64,000 bases of DNA from Mameliella sp. CS4 (GTDB lineage Bacteria; Pseudomonadota; Alphaproteobacteria; Rhodobacterales; Rhodobacteraceae): positions 124,001 to 188,000 of the forward strand of contig NZ_JAHXRQ010000004.1 in the NCBI RefSeq assembly GCF_019392335.1, in the 5' to 3' direction. A program made the translations under genes and the position numbers. The notes beneath the pieces were generated by a model. It made no database searches. It was not told the origin of the DNA and saw nothing but the letters and a program-made list of their open reading frames with translations. Shown here in pieces: positions 1-7,574 of this stretch. Numbering within the stretch: position 1 is the stretch's first letter; every line of letters begins with the position of its first letter.

Positions 1-157
1 GAAACTGGCTGCCCTTCGGCTGGGCAATCAGCATGCGGCAACTGTTTGTACCCAGATCCAGCGCCGCATAGAGCGCGTTGGGATCTGGCCGTGATGGCGC
101 GGGGCTCTCGACCGGTTTCGGGAAAGCGCCCGCAGCCTTGGGACGCTTTGGCGCCAT
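1..157 (-). CDS. Ppx/GppA family phosphatase, N-terminal end only
   Basis: The ATG lies at 155-157 on the minus strand and the frame runs off the left edge, so only about 52 residues are visible. After a basic, proline-rich leader of roughly 30 residues the protein reads ALDLGTNSCRMLIAQP, the first phosphate-binding loop of the ASKHA-fold exopolyphosphatase/pppGpp phosphohydrolase family. Family members hydrolyse polyphosphate or pppGpp in the cytoplasm. Exopolyphosphatase and GppA activity cannot be told apart from this fragment. The family is clear from the DLGTNS motif; the rest of the gene is outside the window. Confidence 0.82.
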   Translation of the reverse strand, partial: MAPKRPKAAGAFPKPVESPAPSRPDPNALYAALDLGTNSCRMLIAQPKGSQF

Positions 158-189
158 GACGTCGCGCCTTTTCCGAGATCAACTTGCCT

Positions 190-909
190 TCACGATACGC
201 GCCGTTCCCCTATCGCGCAAGCATCATGTATCCGCGGCCCCAGCGGATTGGTAAAGTAATCGCGAAGGTAGTCGTATTGCGCGTCCAAAAGCGGGCGCAG
301 ACGGTCGATCGTGCGCCCCTCAAGGTCAAAAATCGACAGTTTGCCGCCGCTGGAGTTGGCATGCGGCATCCGGACGATTTCGCCGGTGCGGCGGCTCAGA
401 TCCACGGCCAGGTCGTCCAGCTCGGCGGTGCGATAGACCCGGTCATAATCGTCGCGCAGGTTCGGCCCCAGGAACAATTCGGCCCCAAGGACGTGATGTT
501 TGACGATCGAGGATTTGCGCCGGTAGCGCGGCAAGCGGCAAAAGAAGGTGTCGGGATCGGGGTTCAGCGGCAGGCCGTCCGCGGCGCGCACCCTTGGGCT
601 GTCCTTCAGCGCGCGGCGCTTGACGACAATATCAGTGTAACAGGACATCAGCCGTTTGGCCGGCTCGCGCACAACACAAAAGCGAAAGAAATCAGCGTAC
701 TCGGCCCAGAGCGGGGGGTGGAACCGCCGCGTCTGGTAGATCCGGTGCCAGGTCTGGAAATCGGGCTGGTCCGGGACGGTGACCCAGGGGTCCAGCATCG
801 CAAGCGCCTTCTTCACCGACGAACACCCCGCCTTCGGCAAGGCGGCATAGGCCAGTTTCCAGGCGTCGATTGCGATAACCAAGGCGCTCTCCTTTCTCTT
901 GCGTGACAT
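190..909 (-). CDS. Sulfotransferase family protein
   Basis: A single-domain cytosolic sulfotransferase of about 239 residues. The PAPS 5'-phosphosulfate loop is seen near the N-terminus (LPKAGCSSVKKAL) and a 3'-phosphate-binding segment follows (FRFCVVREPAKRLMSCY), the order expected for the Sulfotransfer_2 (carbohydrate/lipid) type. Such enzymes move sulfate from PAPS to hydroxyls on glycans or lipids; the acceptor cannot be read from sequence. The frame is open to an ATG at 963, but the residues before 909 do not resemble the family and no good Shine-Dalgarno precedes either start, so 909 is a choice, not a proof. It lies alone between the Ppx/GppA gene and a divergent C1 operon. Confidence 0.75.
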   Translation of the reverse strand: MSRKRKESALVIAIDAWKLAYAALPKAGCSSVKKALAMLDPWVTVPDQPDFQTWHRIYQTRRFHPPLWAEYADFFRFCVVREPAKRLMSCYTDIVVKRRALKDSPRVRAADGLPLNPDPDTFFCRLPRYRRKSSIVKHHVLGAELFLGPNLRDDYDRVYRTAELDDLAVDLSRRTGEIVRMPHANSSGGKLSIFDLEGRTIDRLRPLLDAQYDYLRDYFTNPLGPRIHDACAIGERRVS

Positions 910-1116
910 GCCGTTATCAGGGGCATGCGGCAGAATTCGGGCGCAAACCTTAATTTTCCTCATCTAGATGGTGAGAACTTCTGACCTTTGTTGCGGTTGG
1001 AACCCGGACGCACCCGGCATAAGCTGTCGCGCATGGTGCGGGACAAGTCGAAAATCGACCCGTGCCCATGTCGTACCGCGCGTAAAGAAGCACGAAGAAG
1101 CAAGGGAATCGGACCT

Positions 1117-1413
1117 ATGGCAGAGCTGACCATCGTCTACTGGCGCGACATCCCCGCCCAGGTCATCGTGGGCAAGGGCCGTCGTGGCGCCAAGGTCCAG
1201 CTGCCCGAACGGTTCGAGCAGGCCATCGACCGCGCCGCAATGAAGACTGGCGCCGCAGAGACGGACGCCTATCTTGCAGAGTGGCGCAAGGTTGCCTCCG
1301 GCAAGGTCGATGGAGACCCGCAGGAAGCCGCAAACGCCGAAGCCGCACGGCTTGAGGCGGAGTTCGATCAAGAGCGCATCAAGGCGCTTATTGCCAACGA
1401 CGGCTGGGCTTGA
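1117..1413 (+). CDS. Virulence_fact-family small protein, first gene of C1 operon
   Basis: A 98-residue protein beginning MAELTIVYWRDIPAQV. The YWRDIPAQV start and the KGRRGAKVQL segment identify the small Virulence_fact family, whose name is historical and whose biochemical role is not settled. I chose the ATG at 1117 because the residues encoded upstream of it (the frame is open from 988) are Arg/Lys-rich and unlike the family. It is followed after 36 bases by the MetF-like gene and then a HAD hydrolase and a methyl-H4folate:corrinoid methyltransferase on the same strand. That context points to a helper role in folate/corrinoid one-carbon transfer; this is inference from neighbourhood only. 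Confidence 0.72.
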   Translation: MAELTIVYWRDIPAQVIVGKGRRGAKVQLPERFEQAIDRAAMKTGAAETDAYLAEWRKVASGKVDGDPQEAANAEAARLEAEFDQERIKALIANDGWA

Positions 1414-1449
1414 GGCCCGGTTCACGACATGACCCTTAAGGAGACGCTC

Positions 1450-2379
1450 ATGGCCCTCTTGAACTTCCGCAAGCGCGACGAGGCCCCCAAAACCGGCACC
1501 CCCGAGATGGAGTCCTTTCTCCAGAATTACTCGATCGAGGTCATGCCGCGCACGGCCTCCAAGGTCGAGGATTTCCGCGCGCTCCTGCCCGAGGGCACGC
1601 GGGTTTACATCGCCCATATCGAAGGCACGCCCATCGAGGAAATGGTGGCGACGGCCAAGCGCCTGTCCGGCGAGGGCTACAACGTGATGCCGCATTTCCC
1701 GGCCCGTATCATCAAGGATGCCGCGACGCTGGAAAACTGGATCGCCATGTACCAGGGCGAGGCAGGCGTCGAACAGGCGCTGCTGCTGGCCGGTGGCGTG
1801 GCAGAGCCGCACGGCGATTTTCACAGCTCGATGCAGCTGATGGAAACCGGCCTCTTCGACAAGGCGGGTTTCAAGCGCCTGCATGTCGCCGGTCACCCGG
1901 AGGGCAACAAGGACATCGACCCGAACGGCGGCGACGCCACCGTGATGGAGGCGCTGCGCTGGAAGCAGTCGTTCAGCGAACGCACCGACGCGCAGATGGC
2001 CCTGGCCACCCAGTTCGCCTTTGACGCCGGTCCGATCATCACCTGGGCCAACCGCCTGAAGGCCGAGGGCATCGACCTGCCCGTGCACATCGGCATCGCC
2101 GGCCCGGCCAAGCTGCAGACGCTGATCAAGTTCGCCATTGCCTGCGGCGTTGGCCCCTCGCTCAAGGTGCTGCAAAAGCGTGCGATGGACGTGTCCAAGC
2201 TGCTGCTGCCTTACGAGCCCACCGAGGTCCTGTCGCAGCTGGCGGCCCACAAGGCGGCCAACCCGGGTTTCAACATCGAACAGGTCCACTTCTTCCCGCT
2301 GGGCGGCATCAAGACCAACGCCGAATGGGCCATCGCAAACGGCGGCGCCTCGGGCCGTCCCGCCGCGGCACACGGCTGA
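1450..2379 (+). CDS. Methylenetetrahydrofolate reductase-like protein
   Basis: A 309-residue protein of the MetF family (FAD-dependent beta/alpha barrel), which reduces 5,10-methylene-H4folate to 5-methyl-H4folate in the cytoplasm. Family-typical stretches include VEVMPRTASK-like early strand, NVMPHFPARI, LLLAGGVAEPHGDF and the late VHFFPLGGIKT segment. The start at 1450 is preferred over 1429 because an AAGGAG Shine-Dalgarno sits six bases before it. It is divergent from the classical E. coli MetF, so it may be a specialised paralogue. Its position directly upstream of a HAD hydrolase and a methyl-H4folate:corrinoid methyltransferase suggests the two enzymes make and then use 5-methyl-H4folate. 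Confidence 0.8.
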   Translation: MALLNFRKRDEAPKTGTPEMESFLQNYSIEVMPRTASKVEDFRALLPEGTRVYIAHIEGTPIEEMVATAKRLSGEGYNVMPHFPARIIKDAATLENWIAMYQGEAGVEQALLLAGGVAEPHGDFHSSMQLMETGLFDKAGFKRLHVAGHPEGNKDIDPNGGDATVMEALRWKQSFSERTDAQMALATQFAFDAGPIITWANRLKAEGIDLPVHIGIAGPAKLQTLIKFAIACGVGPSLKVLQKRAMDVSKLLLPYEPTEVLSQLAAHKAANPGFNIEQVHFFPLGGIKTNAEWAIANGGASGRPAAAHG

Positions 2380-2382
2380 GGC

Positions 2383-3051
2383 ATGTCCCGACCGGCCCTG
2401 CTGTTCGATCTGGACGGCACAATGCTGATGACCGATGACATTCATCGGGAGGTCTTTGTCGATCTGATGGTGCCCTATGGCATCGAGATCACCGAGGACT
2501 TTTACATGAGCCATGTGCACGGACGGCTGAACACGGATTTCTTTGCCGAGTTCCTGCCGGATCTCGAAGATCCGCAGGGCCTGTCGGACCTCAAGGAGGC
2601 GCGGTTCCGCGAACGCCTGCCGCGCCCCTACCCGGCCATGCCCGGGGCCGAACGGCTGATCGACCGGGCGCGCGCCGAAGGCTGGGCGCTGGCGGTTGTG
2701 ACCAATGCCAACCGGCAGAACGCCGAAGCCATGCTGGAGGCCGTGGGCCTGCGCGCGGCCTTCGAAGTTGTGGTGATCGGCGAGGAATGTGCCCGGGGCA
2801 AACCCGACCCCGAGCCCTACCTGGCGGCGATGCGCGCGCTGGACATCGCGCCCGGCCATGCCGTCGCCTTCGAGGACAGCCCTTCGGGGCTGCGCGCCGC
2901 CGCCGCCTCGGGTGCCTATACCGTGGGGCTCCGTTCGGGGCTTGCGGATGCAGACCTGCGCGCCCACGGCGCACAGGACACGATACAAGATTTCAACGAC
3001 CCCGCGCTTGAGGTGATCCTCGGGCGCCTGACAGGAGAGTTTGTTCAATGA
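2383..3051 (+). CDS. HAD-superfamily hydrolase
   Basis: A 222-residue HAD hydrolase with all four motifs: the nucleophile/acid pair DLDGT (Asp9, Asp11), VVTNAN, the lysine in GKPDPEPYL and the metal-binding FEDSPSG. The order and the helical cap between motifs I and II match the beta-phosphoglucomutase-like/phosphatase group. It starts three bases after the MetF-like gene and its stop overlaps the start of the methyltransferase by four bases (ATGA), so it is translationally coupled. A housecleaning phosphatase role in the one-carbon operon is plausible but the substrate cannot be inferred. Confidence 0.85.
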   Translation: MSRPALLFDLDGTMLMTDDIHREVFVDLMVPYGIEITEDFYMSHVHGRLNTDFFAEFLPDLEDPQGLSDLKEARFRERLPRPYPAMPGAERLIDRARAEGWALAVVTNANRQNAEAMLEAVGLRAAFEVVVIGEECARGKPDPEPYLAAMRALDIAPGHAVAFEDSPSGLRAAAASGAYTVGLRSGLADADLRAHGAQDTIQDFNDPALEVILGRLTGEFVQ

Positions 3052-4130
3052 CCCGCACCATCGTCGAGTCGAAAACCAAAACCGCCGTCATCGGCTTTGA
3101 CGAACCGTTCTGCGTGATCGGCGAGCGGATCAACCCCACGGGCCGTAAGATCCTGAACGTCGAGCTGGAAGCCGGCGATTTCAGCCGTGTCGAGGCTGAC
3201 GCCATCGCGCAGGTCGCCGCCGGGGCCAACGTGCTGGACATCAACTCGGGCGCTGTCTTTTCCAACAAGATGGCCGAAGACCCGCGTTACGCCGACAACA
3301 ACTTTGTCGAGCCCGAGCTGATGCGCCAGCTGGTCGAAGTGGTGCAGAAGGTCGTCGACATCCCGCTTTGCATCGACAGCTCCGTCCCCGGCGCGCTGGA
3401 AAACGGCCTGGCCGCCGCTGAGGGCCGCCCGCTCTTGAACTCGGTGACGGGTGAGGAAGAGCGCCTGGAACTGGTGTTGCCGCTGGTCAAGAAATACAAC
3501 GTGCCGGTGGTGGCAATCTCGAACGACGACACCGGCATCTCCGAAGACCCCGAGGTCCGCTTTGCCGTGGCCAAGAAGATCGTCGAGCGCGCCGCCGATT
3601 TCGGCATCCCCGCACATGACATCGTGGTCGACCCTCTGGTGATGCCCATCGGCGCAATGGCGACCGCCGGTCATCAGGTCTTTACCCTGGTCCGCCGCCT
3701 GCGCGAGGAGCTGGGCGTCAACACCACCTGCGGCGCGTCGAACATCTCTTTCGGCCTGCCCAACCGCCACGGCATCAACAATGCCTTCCTGCCGATGGCG
3801 ATGGGCGCCGGCATGACCTCGGCCATCATGAACCCGGTCGCGCTGCCGGTGAACGCGGCCAAGATCGCCGAGAAAAAGGCCGAAGTCGCCGCCGCGGGCA
3901 TCATCCTGCCCGAGGACATCGACGATGAGACCTTTGCCACGCTCTTCGGCATGGGGTCGACCAAGCCGCGCGCCGGCAAGGAGATGGAGGCCATCCGCGC
4001 CGCCAACTTCCTGACCAACAACGACGATGGCGGCGCCGCCTGGATCGAGTTCAACCGCCAGGCCCCCAAGGCGGGCCACGAAGGCCGCGGTCGCGCAGGC
4101 CGGACCGGCGGTCGCCGCCGCCGGGCATAA
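3048..4130 (+). CDS. Methyltetrahydrofolate:corrinoid methyltransferase
   Basis: A 360-residue pterin-binding TIM-barrel protein that transfers the methyl group of 5-methyl-H4folate to a cob(I)alamin protein. The barrel begins with FCVIGERINPTGR and contains the DINSGAVF strand and the CIDSSVP strand expected for the MeTr/DHPS superfamily. The C-terminus is a short Gly/Arg-rich basic tail (about 20 residues), unusual for a core enzyme. It overlaps the HAD gene by four bases and is closed by a strong terminator. From knowledge of roseobacters, this enzyme acts as one piece of a split methionine synthase together with separately encoded corrinoid and homocysteine-methyltransferase proteins; those partners are not in this window. 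Confidence 0.88.
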   Translation: MTRTIVESKTKTAVIGFDEPFCVIGERINPTGRKILNVELEAGDFSRVEADAIAQVAAGANVLDINSGAVFSNKMAEDPRYADNNFVEPELMRQLVEVVQKVVDIPLCIDSSVPGALENGLAAAEGRPLLNSVTGEEERLELVLPLVKKYNVPVVAISNDDTGISEDPEVRFAVAKKIVERAADFGIPAHDIVVDPLVMPIGAMATAGHQVFTLVRRLREELGVNTTCGASNISFGLPNRHGINNAFLPMAMGAGMTSAIMNPVALPVNAAKIAEKKAEVAAAGIILPEDIDDETFATLFGMGSTKPRAGKEMEAIRAANFLTNNDDGGAAWIEFNRQAPKAGHEGRGRAGRTGGRRRRA

Positions 4131-4141
4131 GAGAAACGATC

Positions 4142-4172
4142 AAAGGCCCGGCATTTCGCCGGGCCTTTTTTT
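4142..4172 (+). terminator. Rho-independent terminator of the C1 operon
   Basis: A GC-rich hairpin (AAAGGCCCGGC, short ATTTC loop, GCCGGGCCTTT) is followed directly by a T run and lies just after the methyltransferase stop codon. It also touches the 3' end of the convergent excalibur-domain gene, so it may act in both directions. Confidence 0.9.
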
Positions 4173-4422
4173 AGCAGCGTCGGGAACAGAGGTTCTCGCA
4201 GGGAATTCCGTCATTGTCCCCGTCGCGCACCTTTTGCCCGCACTGGATCAGCTTGAAACACGCCTCTTCGCAAGAGCGCAGGCGCTTGCAGCTCACGTTC
4301 CGGCAATCAAAGGCCTGGGCCGTCCGAAATTGATCCAGCCGCTGCGTCGGTGTCGGGTTTTCCGGCTCGGCAAGGGCAGAGCCTGCAACAAAGACCACCG
4401 ACAAAAAAAGCAATCGCCCCAC
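4171..4422 (-). CDS. Small secreted excalibur-type Ca-binding-like protein
   Basis: An 83-residue preprotein. Residues 1-18 form a clean Sec signal peptide ending ALA. The C-terminal half carries the excalibur signature DGDNDGIPCENLC, a single EF-hand-like calcium loop with flanking cysteines, and has seven cysteines in total (FDCRNVSCKRLRSCEEAC, QCGQ, PCENLCSRRC), so disulfides are expected in the periplasm or outside. Excalibur domains are known as extracellular calcium-binding modules; no catalytic function is known. A canonical CtrA box lies just upstream, suggesting cell-cycle or motility-linked expression. Confidence 0.78.
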   Translation of the reverse strand: MGRLLFLSVVFVAGSALAEPENPTPTQRLDQFRTAQAFDCRNVSCKRLRSCEEACFKLIQCGQKVRDGDNDGIPCENLCSRRC

Positions 4423-4439
4423 AACACCACCATCAAGCG

Positions 4440-4455
4440 TTAACGAATTGTTAAC
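4440..4455 (-). promoter_or_regulatory. Canonical CtrA box upstream of the excalibur gene
   Basis: The sequence TTAA, seven bases, TTAAC matches the CtrA consensus TTAA-N7-TTAA exactly. It is 18 to 33 bases upstream of the excalibur-protein start on the minus strand, in the region where a promoter should be. CtrA is the response regulator phosphorylated through ChpT, whose gene is at 28.1 kb in this window. Whether CtrA activates or represses here cannot be read from position alone. Confidence 0.7.
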
Positions 4456-4533
4456 CTTTGGCGTGGGCGGACATGCAAGGCAACGGAAATCGTCGCCGCC
4501 CCTGCTGTTCCACCAGCCGGGCGAAACAAGCAG

Positions 4534-5088
4534 TCAGAGAGCCAGTCCCATCTGGCGCAGCTTGGTGTTTTCGGCCGCACAAAACAGCCCGTCTCGCATC
4601 CGTTCCGGGGTGCAGGGCAGCCGCAGGGAGGCGTCCGTGATGGCGCTACGTTCCAAGGAGGTATCATCGCGCACGAAATCGGACGACAACACAATAATGG
4701 TGAGCGACGGGTTGGTGCGGCGCAAAGACAGCAGCACGTCGACCGCCTGCTCCAAGGGTCCGAAGACATCGATGTTCACCAGAAAGGCCGCGCCATCACC
4801 GTCCACGCGTTCCGCGATCCGCAACGCATCGCGGACCTGGCCAAAGACCGTCACCGAGGCCACCCAATCCCCCAGCCTGCCAAGCTGATCTGCGATCCCG
4901 TCTCGCGGGGCTTGCAGGATGAACAGGTCCAGGTCCCAGATCTCCGGCGCCCGTCCGCCAGTGGCAAGGTCGGTCAGGCTGTCATAGGTGGCAAATGCCT
5001 GTTCCGCCTGGGCCGCCGCGCCTCTGCGGGTCCGAAGGAAATGAACCTCTGCACTTTCTGTCCAGCGTTCTTTGCATCTGGTCCCCAC
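4534..5088 (-). CDS. Receiver-like regulatory protein (degenerate CheY fold)
   Basis: A protein of about 184 residues. The middle and C-terminal parts look like a degenerate response-regulator receiver: a strand and putative acidic position in AAFLVNIDVFGPLEQAVDVLL, then LTIIVLSSDFVRDD and a final helix. It lacks a DNA-binding domain. I place the start at a GTG (5088) because GAGAGG lies eight bases before it; a GTG three codons upstream at 5097 is the alternative. Proteins of this kind are common in roseobacters as uncharacterised signalling proteins. I do not assign a function. Three short direct repeats lie in its upstream region. Confidence 0.6.
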   Translation of the reverse strand: MGTRCKERWTESAEVHFLRTRRGAAAQAEQAFATYDSLTDLATGGRAPEIWDLDLFILQAPRDGIADQLGRLGDWVASVTVFGQVRDALRIAERVDGDGAAFLVNIDVFGPLEQAVDVLLSLRRTNPSLTIIVLSSDFVRDDTSLERSAITDASLRLPCTPERMRDGLFCAAENTKLRQMGLAL

Positions 5089-5141
5089 GGGAAACACCTC
5101 TCATTTCGGGCCAATGCCCGGCTTCTCGTTACTACTGGCTG

Positions 5142-5180
5142 TTAGCGGCTACCAACTTACCGGTCTTTCAACTTAGCGGT
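5142..5180 (-). promoter_or_regulatory. Triple direct repeat TTASCGG upstream of receiver-like gene
   Basis: TTAGCGG (5142), TTACCGG (5157) and TTAGCGG (5173) occur 15 and 16 bases apart; the last two extend to CAACTTASCGGT. They lie about 55 to 90 bases upstream of the minus-strand receiver-like gene. Regular repeats of this size resemble an operator for a direct-repeat-binding response regulator. No regulator is identified. Confidence 0.4.
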
Positions 5181-5494
5181 GTGGAAACGATCCCAAACCC
5201 TGCCCTCTGGGTCAAGAGAAGTACGGATCGGAAGGCCGTTTTTCGCCTATGTCCTGCAAGGGCTATCGCGCCTTTTCCGCATTGCGGTCCCGGGCCGACA
5301 TGGGATAGATCGTGTTTTTCTTTGACGCCATCCAAAACCCATATAAATGTTATTTTTCATTATTTTATTATGTCTTCTTAATGCAAAACGCAACCTCCTA
5401 CCGGTTCGATGAAGCCCGAATATAGGCAGTTTGAACAATTGCCGAGCGGTGGCAGAAACTTGCCCAAAGGCATCGACCATTGCCCGCAAAACGC
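5181..5494. other. Intergenic stretch, AT-rich, no gene seen
   Basis: Between the receiver-like gene and the end of the EEP-family gene. It contains an AT-rich tract around 5335-5385, much richer in A/T than its surroundings. The short open frames on both strands have no recognisable composition or start signals. It may hold the promoter of the receiver-like gene; nothing else can be supported. Confidence 0.5.
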
Positions 5495-6409
5495 TTATCC
5501 GCGCAAACGTCGCCCAATGATCGACGATCTGACCTGCTCAAGATCCAGCACAACCCCCGCGTGATCGCTGGCATGCGGGCGGTGAAGTCCGGATTCGGGC
5601 AGCCGTTCGGCGCCATCGGGGCCGGCCTCGCGTCCCATTCCGGCACGCAGGACCTGCGGCACGACCCCCTCCAACCGGGCGGCAAGAGCGGGGGAAGCGA
5701 TCAATCCATCGGGCGCGCCATACCTCCGTTCATCGGGTTGGAAATAGGTCCAGCGCTCTGCCTCCGCCAACCGCCGCATCAGGTTTTCGCCAAGCGCCTC
5801 AAGCGGGGCCACCGCCCTTTCAGACGCGCCGCCGGGTTCGTTCAGGTCCCCGGCCACCAGCCACATCGGCCCGGCCCCCGCCAGTAGCTGCGCAACGGCC
5901 TGCGCCTCCAACCTGCGCACCGCCCAGGCCCGCGCCGCATCCGGGTAAGGCGCTTTGAAATGCACGACAAAGAGGGTCAACGCGCCAAAGCGCACCTCCA
6001 GCCCGTCGCGCCGAAAAATTGGCTGGTCACAGCTCATGCCAGGGGGCGGATCAAGCCCCAAGTCCCCGGCTGTCATCCCGGCATGGCTGGCGGCATGATC
6101 CCAAGGGAAGCGCGACATCACCGCCACGTCCAATCCGCGCCCATCATTGCCCGGCAGGCACAACCGCCAGGGATAGGGCGCACAAACCCGCGTAAGGTAG
6201 CGGTCATGAAAGGCATCCAGGCTGGCCTGGTCAAAGACCTCTTGCACGGCCAATAAATCCGCATTCGCCTGTGCCAGCAGCGCCGCGGTCAGACGCCGGT
6301 CCGCCTGATCCAGAGCCGGGTCCTCGACATCGTCACGGTCACGCGCCCCGAAAAGCGTTCCATCCGGCATCAGCCGCAGGTTCTGCATGTTCAGGGTCGC
6401 GATCCGCAT
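5495..6409 (-). CDS. Endonuclease/exonuclease/phosphatase family protein
   Basis: A 304-residue EEP-fold hydrolase. It starts MRIATLNMQNLRLM (metal-binding Asn of the family), has DLLAVQEVF (catalytic Glu), VVHFKAPYPD, WLVAGDLNEPGG (metal/phosphate-binding Asp and Asn) and ends with the SDHAGVVLDL histidine motif, all in the correct order. The family includes DNA nucleases and phosphodiesterases that cut phosphodiester bonds. No signal peptide is seen, so it is probably cytoplasmic. The substrate (DNA, lipid or nucleotide) cannot be decided. It is a single gene convergent with nothing close by. Confidence 0.85.
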   Translation of the reverse strand: MRIATLNMQNLRLMPDGTLFGARDRDDVEDPALDQADRRLTAALLAQANADLLAVQEVFDQASLDAFHDRYLTRVCAPYPWRLCLPGNDGRGLDVAVMSRFPWDHAASHAGMTAGDLGLDPPPGMSCDQPIFRRDGLEVRFGALTLFVVHFKAPYPDAARAWAVRRLEAQAVAQLLAGAGPMWLVAGDLNEPGGASERAVAPLEALGENLMRRLAEAERWTYFQPDERRYGAPDGLIASPALAARLEGVVPQVLRAGMGREAGPDGAERLPESGLHRPHASDHAGVVLDLEQVRSSIIGRRLRG

Positions 6410-6519
6410 GCCCCACAGTCAGACCGGTCCGGTGCCGGGGTCAAGCCCGCCTGCGCGGCCGGGTTTGACCGGAATCGCCTATGCCGGGATACTGACAACG
6501 CATTTTTTGGAGATTTCGC

Positions 6520-7521
6520 ATGAAACAGCTTGTCTTGGCACTTTTCGGACTGCTCGCCCTGCCCGCCCATGCCGCCGAGCTGCGCGTGATCGGCATGACC
6601 AATGACGCCATCGACATCCAGGCCCCGGACCCGACCATCGCCTGCACCCACCGGATCACCGGCCAGTTCGTCCCCGGTGACGCCGACCGCATGGCCCGGA
6701 GCCTGCGCAGCTCGATCGAAGGCTGGCGCAACCAGGGGCAATACGGTGTTTCGGTGATCTGCCTGGACAGTCCCGGGGGTGCCATTTCCGAAGCGCTGAA
6801 ACTGGGCGCGGTGCTGCGCGAAATGGCCATCGGGACCAAGCTGGAGGCAGGCGCGCGCTGCGAAAGCGCCTGCGCCCTACTGTTCATGGCCGGCAGTTTT
6901 CACGCCCATGAAAGCGGGTACTACAAGTGGCGGGTGATGCATCCGACGGCGCGGCTGGGATTTCACGCGCCCTCTTTGCAGGTCGGACGCGGCGATTACG
7001 ACGCGGCAACCGTGACCCGGGCCTATGCGCTGGCGATGGAAACGCTGGCCCGCACCGTCGAGGACCTGATGCAGAACCGGGGCTTCGAGGACGGCGAGCA
7101 CCTGAAACCCTCGCTGATCGCCTCCATGTTGCGCACCCCTCCCGACCGTATGTTCCATGTCGAAACCGTCGACCAGGCCGGGCGCTGGGGCATCCTGATC
7201 GGGCCATTGCGCGCCACGTCGCGAACGATGACAGAGATGGATTTTCGCCGCGCCTGCGCCAACCAGAAAGCCTGGGACGCGGATGAAAGCGCCACGGCGG
7301 ATGTCTACTGGCAACAGAATTTCGTCAACTGGAAGACGGATCAATGGGGCGAAACCGTCGAAGTCATCACCAACGACATGACCGGCGAAGGCTGCGAGTT
7401 CTCGGTTCCCAAGGGCGCCTCGCGCACCAAGCGCGTGCCTTTCTCAGAGGTGCAGTATGGCTATTTCTCGATCCTCAAGGCCACGGATCCGGAAATGCGC
7501 CTTGACCGGCTGCCCTATTGA
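6520..7521 (+). CDS. Periplasmic ClpP/crotonase-fold protein (COG3904 type)
   Basis: A 333-residue preprotein with a signal peptide (residues 1-18, ending AHA). The central region ICLDSPGGAISEALKLGAVL followed by CESACALLFMAG is the ClpP-like fold seen in COG3904 periplasmic proteins, where a serine between two cysteines sits at the helix start. The C-terminal third is specific to the subgroup and contains further cysteines. GGAG lies eight bases before the ATG. A periplasmic peptidase role is suggested by fold only; the catalytic triad is not confirmed. Confidence 0.72.
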   Translation: MKQLVLALFGLLALPAHAAELRVIGMTNDAIDIQAPDPTIACTHRITGQFVPGDADRMARSLRSSIEGWRNQGQYGVSVICLDSPGGAISEALKLGAVLREMAIGTKLEAGARCESACALLFMAGSFHAHESGYYKWRVMHPTARLGFHAPSLQVGRGDYDAATVTRAYALAMETLARTVEDLMQNRGFEDGEHLKPSLIASMLRTPPDRMFHVETVDQAGRWGILIGPLRATSRTMTEMDFRRACANQKAWDADESATADVYWQQNFVNWKTDQWGETVEVITNDMTGEGCEFSVPKGASRTKRVPFSEVQYGYFSILKATDPEMRLDRLPY

Positions 7522-7574
7522 TCCGCCACAGTCCTGTTTCATCGGTCATCGGTCATCGGTCCAGGGCGCATGCA

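Noticed and set aside
964..3048. Long minus-strand open frame of about 694 codons opposite the C1 operon
   Set aside because: It is antisense to the MetF-like and HAD genes, shows His/Gly/Arg-rich composition typical of reverse frames in high-GC DNA, and has no recognisable motif.
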